Positions 24,845-34,318 are shown, counted from the stretch's first letter. The stretch is 64,000 nucleotides of DNA from Bacteroidota bacterium (GCA_024279425.1 JAJRRO010000039.1:1-64000); one strand, 5' to 3'. Notes: a model not told the origin generated them from the sequence alone. Numbers and translations: made by a program.

Positions 24845-25861
24845 TTATTTTATTATGTTGACTTCAGGCATTATACGTATTTTGTAGGTTTTATATACGC
24901 TCTCCATTATTTTATTTGCCAGGCCCATAATATCTTCTCCTGTGGCATTTCCGTAATTGACCAAAACCAAGGCCTGGTCTTTATGAACACCGGTATCACC
25001 AAATCGTTTGCCTTTGTATCCACACTGCTCAATTAGCCAACCTGCAGGAATTTTGTACAGGTCATCTGATATTTTGTAAAATTTTGCCTTGGGGTGTGAT
25101 ACGATGAAAGTATCAAACTCGGTTTTATTTAAAACAGGGTTTTTAAAAAAGCTACCGCTGTTGCCTAAAACCTTGGGATCTGGCAGTTTGCCCTGACGAA
25201 TCGTCACCACGGCATTTGAAACATCCTTTATGGTCGGTTTCGTTACCCCATTTCGATCCAATTCTTCCTCAATGGCACCATAAGAAGTGTTTAATTGATG
25301 CTGCCGTTTTGTAAGTCTAAAGGTTACCGAGGTGATGATATACTTTCCCTTCCCTTCATTCTTAAAATAAGAATCCCTATACCCAAAATTGCATTGCTCT
25401 TTGGTAAACCTTCTTAGGGTTTGAGTGCCAATTTCCATTGCCTCACAGCTGACGAAGGTATCTTTCAACTCAACACCGTAAGCACCAATATTTTGTATAG
25501 GTGCGGTTCCTGTATTTCCTGGAATGAGCGACATATTCTCTAGACCGCCATAGTCATGATCTAATGTCCAAAGTACCATATCATGCCAGATTTCACCGGC
25601 CATGACTTTTAGGATAACATGGTCATTACTTTCCTCAAGAATAGTGATTCCCTTTATATTTATGTACAGAACCAAGGCATCAACGTTCTTGGTAAAAAGC
25701 ATATTACTTCCTCCACTAACAATGAATTTCTTCGGATAATCCTCTAATTGCAATGCTTGCTCCAGCTCATTGAAGCTTTTGATTTCACAGAAGAATTTGG
25801 CTTTGACATCAATACCGAAAGTATTGTAACCCTTTAAGGATATATTCTTTTTGATTTTCAT
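24845..25861 (-). CDS. murB: UDP-N-acetylmuramate dehydrogenase (UDP-N-acetylenolpyruvoylglucosamine reductase)
   Basis: The 338-residue flavoenzyme makes UDP-N-acetylmuramic acid for peptidoglycan. It is the longer type I (E. coli-like) form. The FAD-binding region has FIVSGGSNMLFTKNVDALVL; the conserved IPGNTGTAPIQNIGAYGVELKD and YRDSYFK follow. The catalytic serine is in LGNSGSFFKNP, and the C-terminal third has AGWLIEQCGYKGKRFG. The ATG overlaps the aminotransferase stop by one base (TGATG), so it is translated with that gene. Confidence 0.96.
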   Translation of the reverse strand: MKIKKNISLKGYNTFGIDVKAKFFCEIKSFNELEQALQLEDYPKKFIVSGGSNMLFTKNVDALVLYINIKGITILEESNDHVILKVMAGEIWHDMVLWTLDHDYGGLENMSLIPGNTGTAPIQNIGAYGVELKDTFVSCEAMEIGTQTLRRFTKEQCNFGYRDSYFKNEGKGKYIITSVTFRLTKRQHQLNTSYGAIEEELDRNGVTKPTIKDVSNAVVTIRQGKLPDPKVLGNSGSFFKNPVLNKTEFDTFIVSHPKAKFYKISDDLYKIPAGWLIEQCGYKGKRFGDTGVHKDQALVLVNYGNATGEDIMGLANKIMESVYKTYKIRIMPEVNIIK

Positions 25862-27051
25862 CAGCCTTTATATGTTTGTAAGGCTTTCCTTAAAATGTTA
25901 ACCGCCCTTTTTAAACTTTCCTTGTCTAAGACATAGGCGATCCGAATCTGGTTTTCACCCAAGCCTTTAGAGGCATAAAAACCCGCGGCGGGGGCAACCA
26001 TTACTGTTTCACCGTTTAATCTGAAATCTTCCAAAAGCCATTGTGCAAAATCATCCGAATTGGCAATGGGTAATTCAGCAATGCAGTAAAACGCCCCTTG
26101 GGGACGGCCAATTTTCACTCCATCGATTTTTTCAAGTTCTTGGATAAGAATATTTCTTCTAGCTACATATTCTTCCTTTACATCGTCAAAATAGCTCTGT
26201 GGTGTATCCAAAGCCGCCTCACTGGCGATTTGAGCATATGTAGGTGGCGATAACCTTGCTTGTGCAAATTTAAGCGCTGTTTTAATAATCTTTTGGTTTT
26301 TGGATACCATGCACCCAATTCTTGCTCCACACATACTATACCTTTTTGAAACGGAATCGACCATAATGGCGTGCGATTCCAATCCAGGTTCCTGTAAAAT
26401 GGAGTAGTGCTCTTTTCCGTCATAGACGAATTCCCTATAGACTTCATCGACTACGAGGAATATATCATGTTTTAAAACGATTGCCGCCAACTCCTTTATT
26501 TCATCCCTACTGTATAAATACCCTGTGGGGTTACCTGGGTTACAAATGAGAATAGCCCTTGTTTTTGGCGTAATCAATTTCTCAAATTCCTCAATGGGAG
26601 GTAGGGCAAAATTATTGTCTATTTGCGAAACAACTGGCACGACCCTTATTCCCATTGCAGTGGCAAATCCACTATAATTAGCATAAAACGGCTCGGGAAT
26701 AATTATTTCATCATCAGTGTCGGCAATACATCCCATAGTAAATGAAAGTGCTTCCGAACCACCAGTTGTCACGATAATTTCATGGGCAGAAACATGTATG
26801 TCGTTTTTGACGTAGTATTTAGCGATTTTTTTGCGATATTCCTCAGAGCCTTCCGTCATACTATATTCCAATACAGAGATAGTGTTGTTTTTTACCGCAT
26901 CTAAAGCTATCTGTGGGGTTTTAATATCTGGTTGGCCTATATTCAAATGAATTACTTTGACCCCTTCTGATTTTGCTTTTTCAGCAAAAGGCATCAATTT
27001 TCGAATAGGAGATTCCGGCATTGTAATCCCTTTGTTGGATATGGAGGGCAT
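25861..27051 (-). CDS. PLP-dependent aminotransferase (aspartate/aromatic aminotransferase family)
   Basis: The 396-residue class I/II aminotransferase has the usual landmarks: VIHLNIGQPDIKTP, EYSMTEGSEEYRKKIA, VTTGGSEALSFTMG for the PLP phosphate, NPGNPTGYLYSRDE, VDEVYREFVYDG with the Asp and Tyr that contact PLP, the PLP lysine in DSVSKRYSMCGARIG, and a C-terminal IRIAYVLD with the substrate-carboxylate Arg. It probably exchanges amino groups between aspartate or another amino acid and 2-oxoglutarate; exact specificity cannot be read from the sequence. It is coupled to murB. Confidence 0.9.
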   Translation of the reverse strand: MPSISNKGITMPESPIRKLMPFAEKAKSEGVKVIHLNIGQPDIKTPQIALDAVKNNTISVLEYSMTEGSEEYRKKIAKYYVKNDIHVSAHEIIVTTGGSEALSFTMGCIADTDDEIIIPEPFYANYSGFATAMGIRVVPVVSQIDNNFALPPIEEFEKLITPKTRAILICNPGNPTGYLYSRDEIKELAAIVLKHDIFLVVDEVYREFVYDGKEHYSILQEPGLESHAIMVDSVSKRYSMCGARIGCMVSKNQKIIKTALKFAQARLSPPTYAQIASEAALDTPQSYFDDVKEEYVARRNILIQELEKIDGVKIGRPQGAFYCIAELPIANSDDFAQWLLEDFRLNGETVMVAPAAGFYASKGLGENQIRIAYVLDKESLKRAVNILRKALQTYKG

Positions 27052-27205
27052 AGACTTTAGAATTTATCACAAAAATGGGAAATCATTATGGACAATACAA
27101 CAGTAGTTAGGTTTATTTAATGTGTTGTAAATATGTTAATTAACTATGCATCCATAAAAAATAATTGTAAATTGAAGTAGTGACATTTCAGTAATAAGAG
27201 GAATA

Positions 27206-28546
27206 TTGAGACGATTTTATGTACTTTTTGTGTTGATGATATTGTGTTTTCCGATTTTTGGAATAGCACAACAGTATGATTTGCCTGCCGGTCAGAAACA
27301 TCAGAAAGTAAAATTCCAGTTAATAAACAATCTGATTATCATTCCGGTTGAAGTAAATGGCAGCGAGTTGTCTTTCGTTTTGGATTCCGGAGTAAATAAG
27401 CCCATACTGTTTAATATTACAGATCAAGATTCGCTTCAGATAAACGATGTCTCCGAAATAACCATAAGGGGGTTGGGAGAAGGTGAACCGATTAAGGCAT
27501 TGAGTTCAAGGGGTAATACCTTCAAAATCAAAAGCATAGAAAATCAAGACCAATTGTTGTACGTGGTTTTGGATAAGGATCTTGATTTCTCTCTCACATT
27601 GGGGATTCCGATTCATGGTATTATTGGGTATGATTTGTTTAGGGATTTTATTGTGGACATTAATTACGGTTCTAAAATCATCAAGTTTTATGACCCTGAA
27701 CATTATGTTTATGAAAGCAAAAAAAAAGGCGAAACATTACCCTTGTCGATTGTTAAGAAGAAGGCCTATGTAAATGCCCATGTTTTTATGGATAATTTTT
27801 ATAATGTACCTGTTCGACTGTTGGTTGATACGGGTAGTAGCGATGCTATTTGGCTTTTTGAAGATGAAGACATTGGTATTCCTGATCAGAACTATGATGA
27901 GTTTCTTGGCAAAGGATTGAGCGGGAATATTTTTGGCAAACGAACCAAGGTCAATAGCATTAAACTTGGGAGTTTTGCTCTAAGGGATGCCAAGGCAGCA
28001 TTCCCCGATGAGAAATCATTTGTTGCTATCAAGAATCTTGGGAATAGAAATGGGAGTGTTGGTGGGGAAGTACTCAAACGCTTCAATATTGTTTTTGATT
28101 ATACAAATCAAAAAATCACACTTAGGAAGAACAGAAATTACAAATCCCCTTTTCATTATAATTTGAGCGGAATTACACTTCAGCATGACGGTGTTAGGTA
28201 TGTCTCTGAGCGCATAACCGATGGTCGTGGGGTGGTGAAGGAAAATGAAGATTCGTTTGGTAATGTTCAAATACTCTTTGAGCAAAAAACAAGGTTGAGT
28301 TTAGTTCCGGAAATTGTGGTTTCAGGGATTAGGGCTGGTAGCCCAGCAGAAAGTGCGGGACTAAGAGAAGGAGATGTTATACTTGCTGTAAATGGCAAGA
28401 GTATACATAAATTTAAGATTCAAGAGATTATGCACATGCTCGACGAAAGAGAGGGCAAACGTATTCGTGTACTTATAGAGCGCTATAACAAGGATTTGCT
28501 ATTTTCTTTTGTCCTTGAGAACCTTTTCAAACAAAAAAAGCCCTGA
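27206..28546 (+). CDS. Secreted retropepsin-like aspartyl protease with PDZ domain
   Basis: The 446-residue protein has two aspartyl-protease halves, with active-site motifs FVLDSGVNKP (about residues 63-72) and LLVDTGSSDAIW (about 208-219). A PDZ domain at about 370-435 follows (GSPAESAGLREGDVILAVNGKSI, read in parts). The signal peptide ends near FGIAQ. The start is a TTG at 27206, which supplies the two arginines of the signal and is preceded by AGAGGA; the next ATG at 27236 would remove the basic residues. It is presumably a periplasmic or surface protease. The stop codon lies inside the terminator stem. Confidence 0.85.
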   Translation: MRRFYVLFVLMILCFPIFGIAQQYDLPAGQKHQKVKFQLINNLIIIPVEVNGSELSFVLDSGVNKPILFNITDQDSLQINDVSEITIRGLGEGEPIKALSSRGNTFKIKSIENQDQLLYVVLDKDLDFSLTLGIPIHGIIGYDLFRDFIVDINYGSKIIKFYDPEHYVYESKKKGETLPLSIVKKKAYVNAHVFMDNFYNVPVRLLVDTGSSDAIWLFEDEDIGIPDQNYDEFLGKGLSGNIFGKRTKVNSIKLGSFALRDAKAAFPDEKSFVAIKNLGNRNGSVGGEVLKRFNIVFDYTNQKITLRKNRNYKSPFHYNLSGITLQHDGVRYVSERITDGRGVVKENEDSFGNVQILFEQKTRLSLVPEIVVSGIRAGSPAESAGLREGDVILAVNGKSIHKFKIQEIMHMLDEREGKRIRVLIERYNKDLLFSFVLENLFKQKKP

Positions 28547-28569
28547 CGGGTACCGTCAGGGCTTTTTTT
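28533..28569. terminator. Strong bidirectional terminator
   Basis: GCCCTGACGG at 28540-28549 and CCGTCAGGGC at 28553-28562 form a perfect 10-base stem with a 3-base loop. Seven A lie before it and seven T after it. It serves the protease gene on the plus strand, whose TGA at 28544-28546 is in the stem, and the convergent DUF1573 gene on the minus strand. Confidence 0.93.
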
Positions 28570-28582
28570 GTTGATGGTCTTT

Positions 28583-28978
28583 TTACTTTGTCCCTTCAAC
28601 CTTGGCTTTTACCTCACCAATGATCTTTAAGACTTTTGTTGGAGTATCGGCATTAGAAATTACGGTGATCGCTTTTCTTATGGGATTAACTCTATTAGTA
28701 TCATATTTTACTTGAATCTCTCCTGTTTGGCCTGGCAAAATCGGACCGTCTGGTTTTTTTGGGATTGTACACCCGCAACTAGAACTGACCTTGCTTATAA
28801 TCAAAGGCGCATCCCCTGTATTTGTAAATTCAAATACGCGGATACCATTACTGCCTTTTTCGATTATTCCATAATCTATAGTCTCTGTCTTAAATTCAAT
28901 TTTCGCTCCTGTTTCTTGGGCGGTTAGGCTAAACCCTAATAGTCCTACAAATAATACAAGTACTATTTTTTTCATCAT
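28583..28978 (-). CDS. DUF1573 domain secreted protein
   Basis: The 131-residue protein has a signal peptide (IVLVLFVGLLGFSLTAQE) and a single DUF1573 immunoglobulin-like domain with the hallmark FEFTNTGDAPLIISKVSSSCGCTIP and PGQTGEIQVKYDT. The vicinal SSCGCT cysteines are characteristic. These Bacteroidota proteins are periplasmic or surface beta-sandwich modules of unknown role. The gene faces the protease gene across a shared terminator and is divergent from valS. Confidence 0.9.
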   Translation of the reverse strand: MMKKIVLVLFVGLLGFSLTAQETGAKIEFKTETIDYGIIEKGSNGIRVFEFTNTGDAPLIISKVSSSCGCTIPKKPDGPILPGQTGEIQVKYDTNRVNPIRKAITVISNADTPTKVLKIIGEVKAKVEGTK

Positions 28979-29124
28979 TTTTTAGTTTTGGGTGAATCTC
29001 AAATGTAAATCTTTTCAGATGAACGTCCAAAATTCTTTTGTTATGTAATAACGTTACTTATTTTTGTTTCGTATTTATAATTGGGTGAAAAACCCATCCA
29101 ATCTGATAATTTAACATATCTTTT

Positions 29125-29146
29125 CGGTTGCATTTTTAATGCACCG
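29125..29146 (+). other. Hairpin in the valS 5' region
   Basis: CGG-T-TGCATT (29125-29134) pairs with AATGCA-CCG (29138-29146) apart from one bulged T. It lies 29 bases before the valS ATG. A TATTTTTG box further up (about 29060) could place it in the valS leader. No T-box or other named riboswitch is recognisable. Confidence 0.3.
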
Positions 29147-29175
29147 TCTTACTTGTTCAAAAACTATTCCAAAAA

Positions 29176-31806
29176 ATGAATATCCCATCAAAATATGAGC
29201 CTCAAAAGGTAGAAGACCATTGGTATGGTTACTGGATGAAGTACAACTATTTTCATTCCACCCCGGATGAAAGAGAACCCTATAGTATCGTAATACCACC
29301 ACCAAATGTAACTGGGGTATTACATATGGGGCATATGCTTAACAACACCATTCAGGATGTTCTTATTCGCAAAGCACGTTTAATGGGTAAAAATGCCTGT
29401 TGGGTACCAGGAACGGATCATGCCTCAATTGCTACCGAAGCAAAGGTGGTGGCCAAATTAAAAGAGCAAGGAATTAATAAAGCCGATATTTCCAGGGAGG
29501 AGTTTCTAAAGCATGCCTGGGATTGGAAACATGAATATGGCGGGGTAATTCTAGAACAGCTGAAAAAACTTGGGTGTTCGTGTGATTGGGACCGTACTGC
29601 CTTTACCATGGATGCTAACATGTCCGCTTCTGTTATCAAGGTATTTGTTGATTTATTTAATAAAGGACTTATTTACAGAGGGTATCGAATGGTGAATTGG
29701 GACCCTCAGGCACAGACAACCTTATCGGATGAAGAGGTGATTTATGAAGAGAAACAAGGGTTATTGTACTATTTGTCATATTCCATTGAGGGTTCAAATG
29801 AAAAAGTGACCATAGCAACAACCCGTCCAGAAACAATTTTAGGCGATACGGCAATTTGTATAAATCCAAATGATGAAAGATATAATCATTTAAAGGGTAA
29901 AAATGCGATTGTACCTATTTGCAACCGGGTAATACCCATTATTGAAGATGAGTATGTTGATATTGAATTTGGTACGGGCTGTTTAAAAGTGACTCCCGCC
30001 CACGATATTAATGACATGGCACTTGGTGAAAAGCATAATCTGGAGACTATTGATATATTTAACGCCGATGCCACGCTTAACAGTTTTGGGTTACATTATG
30101 AGGGCCAAGACCGCTTCGTTGTAAGAAAAGAAATTAAAAGAGAACTGGAGGAAAAAGGCTTTTTGATAAAGACCGAAAACTATATCAATAATGTAGGTAC
30201 TTCAGAACGTACCAAGGCCATAATAGAGCCACGCCTATCCGACCAATGGTTTATGAAAATGGAAGATTTGGTAAAACCTGCCATAAGGGCGGTTTTGGAA
30301 ACCGATGAAGTCAATTTTTATCCTAAAAAGTTCGAAAACACGTATCGCCATTGGATGGAGAACATCCGTGATTGGAATATTTCGCGCCAACTTTGGTGGG
30401 GGCAACAGATTCCTGCATATTATTATGGAGATGGACAAGACGATTTTGTGGTGTCTGAATCCAGGACAGAGGCACTGGAATTAGCAAAATCCAAATCCCA
30501 AAACCCAAGCCTGGCCCTTGAAGACCTTAGGCAAGATGAAGATGTAGTTGATACTTGGTTTTCTTCATGGCTTTGGCCCATGGCCGTTTTCAATGGCATA
30601 TTAGAGCCAGATAATGAAGATATTAAGTATTATTATCCAACAAGTGATTTGGTAACGGCACCAGATATTATTTTCTTTTGGGTAGCCCGAATGATTATTT
30701 CCGGGTACGAATATCGACAAGAAAAACCTTTTGAGAATGTATATTTTACAGGAATAGTACGGGATAAACAACGCCGTAAGATGTCAAAATCATTGGGTAA
30801 TTCACCCGATGCCTTAAAATTAATAGATAATTATGGAGCTGATGGCGTTCGGGTAGGACTTCTATTGAGTTCTGCTGCTGGAAATGACCTTATGTTCGAT
30901 GAAGATCTGTGCCAGCAAGGAAAAAATTTCGCCAATAAAATATGGAATGGTTTCCGTCTGTTGAAGGGCTGGGAAGTGGTTGATTTGCCTCAGCCCAAAT
31001 CTTCAAAATTGGGAATCTCCTGGTATAAAGCAAAGTTTGACCAGACTTTGGGAGAGATTGAAGACCATTTCAGCAAATATCGAATTTCAGATGCTTTGAT
31101 GGCTATCTACAAATTGGTTTGGGATGATTATAGTTCTTGGTTGCTCGAAATTGTAAAACCTGCATACCAACAACCCATAGATAGAACATCATTTAATAAA
31201 GTCATTGAAATATTTGAAGATAATTTAAAGTTATTGCACCCTTTTATGCCCTTCTTGACCGAGGAGGTTTGGCAACATATCGCTGAACGCAGCCCCGAAG
31301 AAGCATTGATAGTTTCGCAATGGCCTGGAAAGAGGGAGGTTGATGTTTCCCTTATCAAGGAATTCGATTTTGCAACAGAGGTTATTTCAGGAATAAGGAC
31401 CATTCGTAAGGAGAAGAACATTCCTATGAAAGAATCCTTGGAGCTTTCGATTTTGAAGACAGAGAAAAACGCCAAAGATTGGGATGTTGTTATTGGTAAA
31501 CTCACAAATGTTTCATCGATTTCGTACGTCGATACAGCTGTTGAAGGAGCACTTACGTTCAGGGTGAAAAGCAACGAATACTTTATTCCCATTAGCGGTG
31601 CGTTGGATGTTGAAGCCGAAATCAAAAAGATTAAAGAGGAACTAAAATATATCAAAGGTTTTTTGCTGTCCGTTCAAAAGAAGCTTTCCAATGAACGTTT
31701 TGTCAACAATGCCCCAGAACAGGTAATTGCTATCGAACGCAAAAAACAGGCCGATGCTGAGGCCAAGATAGAAACCTTGGAAAAAAGCTTGGCGAGTTTG
31801 GGATAA
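29176..31806 (+). CDS. valS: Valine--tRNA ligase
   Basis: The 876-residue class I synthetase charges tRNA-Val. It has the HIGH-type motif in PPPNVTGVLHMGHML (about residues 42-56), a CP1 editing domain with TTRPETILGDTAI, the KMSKS motif in RRKMSKSLGNSPD (about 534-546), an anticodon-binding helical domain, and a C-terminal coiled-coil arm of about 65 residues (VEAEIKKIKEELKYIKGFL). Length and domain order are normal. A weak AAGG/CCTT hairpin with TTTTTT follows the stop at about 31805-31828. Confidence 0.97.
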   Translation: MNIPSKYEPQKVEDHWYGYWMKYNYFHSTPDEREPYSIVIPPPNVTGVLHMGHMLNNTIQDVLIRKARLMGKNACWVPGTDHASIATEAKVVAKLKEQGINKADISREEFLKHAWDWKHEYGGVILEQLKKLGCSCDWDRTAFTMDANMSASVIKVFVDLFNKGLIYRGYRMVNWDPQAQTTLSDEEVIYEEKQGLLYYLSYSIEGSNEKVTIATTRPETILGDTAICINPNDERYNHLKGKNAIVPICNRVIPIIEDEYVDIEFGTGCLKVTPAHDINDMALGEKHNLETIDIFNADATLNSFGLHYEGQDRFVVRKEIKRELEEKGFLIKTENYINNVGTSERTKAIIEPRLSDQWFMKMEDLVKPAIRAVLETDEVNFYPKKFENTYRHWMENIRDWNISRQLWWGQQIPAYYYGDGQDDFVVSESRTEALELAKSKSQNPSLALEDLRQDEDVVDTWFSSWLWPMAVFNGILEPDNEDIKYYYPTSDLVTAPDIIFFWVARMIISGYEYRQEKPFENVYFTGIVRDKQRRKMSKSLGNSPDALKLIDNYGADGVRVGLLLSSAAGNDLMFDEDLCQQGKNFANKIWNGFRLLKGWEVVDLPQPKSSKLGISWYKAKFDQTLGEIEDHFSKYRISDALMAIYKLVWDDYSSWLLEIVKPAYQQPIDRTSFNKVIEIFEDNLKLLHPFMPFLTEEVWQHIAERSPEEALIVSQWPGKREVDVSLIKEFDFATEVISGIRTIRKEKNIPMKESLELSILKTEKNAKDWDVVIGKLTNVSSISYVDTAVEGALTFRVKSNEYFIPISGALDVEAEIKKIKEELKYIKGFLLSVQKKLSNERFVNNAPEQVIAIERKKQADAEAKIETLEKSLASLG

Positions 31807-31884
31807 GGCTGTTCAGGAAACCTTTTTTAGCAATGGTATTGAAATTTCGTTTGTGATGTTTATCTTTAGGAAAAACATTCGAAA

Positions 31885-32478
31885 ATGAAACAGTTACTGA
31901 TTGTGGGAATATGTCTTTGTGTATTTCCTATGATGGCTCAGGAAGAGAAGCCAGAAATTCCACGAAAAAAAGTACAAATAAAAACTGCGGTCTTACCAGC
32001 TCCTAAGGCAGATAAAGATGGTGCTATGGTATATGGTTATGATAAATCGGGTAATTTTTCGGTTCTAAGGAAAGGAACCAACAACCTAGTCTGCATTGGC
32101 GATAATCCGGCCAAGGAAGGGATAAGCGTATCCTGCTATTCGAAAAAGTTGGAGCCTTTTATGGCCAGGGGTCGAGAACTTTCGGCCGAGGGAAAGGATT
32201 TTAAGGAAAAAAGGAAAATTCGGGGTGCTGAAGTTGCTTCTGGCAAGATACCCATGCCCAAGGAGCCAAGTATGACATATATATATTTCGGTAAGGATGA
32301 GGATTATGATAAAACTACTGGAGATTTCAAAAATGGACAATTTAGATATGTGATTTATACACCTTTTGCCACTCCTGAATCTACGGGATTGCCTATAAAG
32401 CCTCATGCTAAAGGCATGCCGTGGCTTATGGATCCTGGGACGCATAGAGCGCACATTATGATTGGGCCTTTCAAATAA
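31885..32478 (+). CDS. Conserved secreted protein, function unknown
   Basis: The 197-residue protein has a signal peptide (MKQLLIVGICLCVFPMMAQ) and a mature part with no domain that I can name. Features include VYGYDKSGNFSVLRKGTNNLVCIGD, a few cysteines, and a C-terminal MPWLMDPGTHRAHIMIGP containing two histidines. The sequence order (fluctuating small residues, then a conserved PGTHRAHIM end) suggests a folded periplasmic domain. It stands alone between valS and the ppk2 pair. Confidence 0.7.
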   Translation: MKQLLIVGICLCVFPMMAQEEKPEIPRKKVQIKTAVLPAPKADKDGAMVYGYDKSGNFSVLRKGTNNLVCIGDNPAKEGISVSCYSKKLEPFMARGRELSAEGKDFKEKRKIRGAEVASGKIPMPKEPSMTYIYFGKDEDYDKTTGDFKNGQFRYVIYTPFATPESTGLPIKPHAKGMPWLMDPGTHRAHIMIGPFK

Positions 32479-32501
32479 TTTTAATTATCCCTCTATAAAA
32501 G

Positions 32502-32522
32502 AATGCACTTGACCAGTGCATT
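32502..32522. other. Perfect 8-base inverted repeat between genes
   Basis: AATGCACT at 32502-32509 and AGTGCATT at 32515-32522 enclose a 5-base loop. It lies 23 bases after the preceding stop and 69 bases before ppk2. The T-run is not adjacent, so it may be a weak terminator or an operator for the ppk2 pair. Confidence 0.4.
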
Positions 32523-32591
32523 GGAGCCTTATTTTGATTTTTAGCGAAATTTTAGTAAACTCGAACTTATTTTTTATTGATTGAATAGCCT

Positions 32592-33440
32592 ATGGGATAC
32601 TCCTCAGAAGATTTTTTGAAAGCGAAGACCAGAAAAGACCTAATCGCTATAGCCCAAAAAAAGGACGTTGATATTGAAAGCGTTGTTAGAAACCTTAAAT
32701 ATGAGTTTGAACTGAGTAGACTTCAAAGTGAGTTGGTTAATCTACAACAATGGATCACAAAAAATGATTTACGGGTAGCCGTCCTTTTTGAAGGTCGTGA
32801 TGCTGCTGGCAAAGGTGGTTCTATCAAGCGTTTTGTTGAGCATTTAAATCCACGTTCCTCAAGGGTCGTAGCCCTCTCAAAACCTACTAATAATGAAAGG
32901 GGACAATGGTATTTTAGAAGATACATTAAGGAACTGCCCAATCCTGGGGAGATTGTTTTCTTTGATCGCAGTTGGTACAATAGAGCAGTGGTTGAACCTG
33001 TGATGGGTTTTTGTACCAAAAATCAATATGATCAATTTATAGTTCAGGTGCCCGAGTTTGAGCATATGTTATATGAAGATGGGGTGATAATCATTAAATT
33101 CTGGTTTTCAATCTCAAAAGAAGTACAAAGCAAACGGTTCAATGCACGTTTGAAGAATCCTCTAAAGCAATGGAAATTTAGTCCGGTAGATAAGAAAGGG
33201 CAGGAACTTTGGGATGAATATACATATTACAAGGAGCAGATGTTCACCAAGACCCACACCAATTTTAGCCCGTGGATAATAGTAAAGACCAATGATAAGA
33301 AAACGGCACGTTTGGAAAGTATGCGCTATTTGTTGTCAAAATTCAACTATTCCGATGATACCGATATTTCCAATTTAATACAACCAGATCCTAACGTAAT
33401 TGTTCGTTATTATCGCAACGCCATACAAATCGATATTTAA
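32592..33440 (+). CDS. ppk2: Polyphosphate kinase 2, class I-like (first of tandem pair)
   Basis: The 282-residue enzyme uses polyphosphate to phosphorylate nucleotides. The Walker A loop is VLFEGRDAAGKGGSIKRF (about residues 64-81); the lid region has ERGQWYFRRYIKELP; and Walker B is IVFFDRSWYNRAVVEPVMGFC (read in two parts). The WYNRA form matches class I (nucleoside diphosphate) rather than the class III WYNRS/HYED forms. Compared with its neighbour it has a C-terminal extension of about 20 residues. It is followed after one base by a paralogue. Confidence 0.92.
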   Translation: MGYSSEDFLKAKTRKDLIAIAQKKDVDIESVVRNLKYEFELSRLQSELVNLQQWITKNDLRVAVLFEGRDAAGKGGSIKRFVEHLNPRSSRVVALSKPTNNERGQWYFRRYIKELPNPGEIVFFDRSWYNRAVVEPVMGFCTKNQYDQFIVQVPEFEHMLYEDGVIIIKFWFSISKEVQSKRFNARLKNPLKQWKFSPVDKKGQELWDEYTYYKEQMFTKTHTNFSPWIIVKTNDKKTARLESMRYLLSKFNYSDDTDISNLIQPDPNVIVRYYRNAIQIDI

Positions 33441-33441
33441 T

Positions 33442-34230
33442 ATGAAATCAGTTCAAAATGTAAATATTTCATCAGAAGAGTTGGAACTTCTTAATTCCAA
33501 ATTAGGTTTAAGAAGTTTATTTACTAGCAAGAATATCGATATTGAAAAAACTTTACGAGAGGTAAAGTATGAAAACTATTTGCGTAAGCAACAAGTTGAA
33601 CTGGTTAAATTGCAGGCCTGGGCCATTAAGAACAAGAAGAAGATAGTTATCCTTTTTGAGGGAAGGGATGCCGCTGGGAAAGGAGGGGCCATTCGGAGAA
33701 TTGCTGCCCATATCAACCCTAGATATTATAGAATTATTGCTTTGAACAAGCCAACTGAAGACGAGGAAGGTCAATGGTATTTTCAGCGTTATGTGAATAG
33801 ATTGCCCAAACCGGGCAAAATCGTATTTTTTGATCGCAGTTGGTACAATAGGGCCGTAGTTGAACCAGTCAATGATTTTTGTACAGGAGAGCAGTATGAT
33901 AAGTTCATGTCGCAGGTGAATGATTTTGAAAAAATGATTATTGATTCCGACACTTTTCTGATTAAATTTTACTTTTCAATTACAAAGGAAGAACAGCAGA
34001 AGCGTTTTGATGATATTAAAACAAGCGATTTAAAGCGATGGAAAATGTCTGCTGTTGATGAGAAGGCACAGGGACTTTGGGATGAATACACCAAATACAA
34101 AGAGGTAATGCTCAAGGATACAGATACAACACATGCACCTTGGATAATTCTAGTAGCCAATAAAAAGACGAAAGCCAGGTTGGCGGCAATAGAACATATT
34201 TTAAAGGCCATTCCGTATAGGGATAACTGA
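33442..34230 (+). CDS. ppk2: Polyphosphate kinase 2, class I-like (second of tandem pair)
   Basis: The 262-residue paralogue starts at the ATG one base after the first copy's stop; the frame upstream of it is inside that gene. Walker A is ILFEGRDAAGKGGAIRRI, the lid is EEGQWYFQRYVNRLP, and Walker B is IVFFDRSWYNRAVVEPV followed by NDFC where copy 1 has MGFC. Catalytic residues are intact. Two adjacent complete copies suggest division of labour (for example different nucleotide preference) or formation of a mixed oligomer. Neither is shown by the sequence. Confidence 0.92.
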   Translation: MKSVQNVNISSEELELLNSKLGLRSLFTSKNIDIEKTLREVKYENYLRKQQVELVKLQAWAIKNKKKIVILFEGRDAAGKGGAIRRIAAHINPRYYRIIALNKPTEDEEGQWYFQRYVNRLPKPGKIVFFDRSWYNRAVVEPVNDFCTGEQYDKFMSQVNDFEKMIIDSDTFLIKFYFSITKEEQQKRFDDIKTSDLKRWKMSAVDEKAQGLWDEYTKYKEVMLKDTDTTHAPWIILVANKKTKARLAAIEHILKAIPYRDN

Positions 34231-34287
34231 TTGAAAATGACATATAATATGGATGATCAAAGAATTATGTCCAATCGTCAATTTGGC

Positions 34288-34295
34288 TATATTTG
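34288..34295 (+). promoter_or_regulatory. -7 box (TATATTTG) before the AGMO-like gene
   Basis: TATATTTG matches TAnnTTTG and ends 23 bases before the GTG start at 34319. No TTG lies at the expected distance. Confidence 0.35.
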
Positions 34296-34318
34296 TTAAA
34301 GACAAAATATTGCACTAA

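Noticed and set aside
31128-31655. 175-residue minus-strand ORF over valS
   Set aside because: It is antisense to the valS anticodon-binding region, with no recognisable domain.
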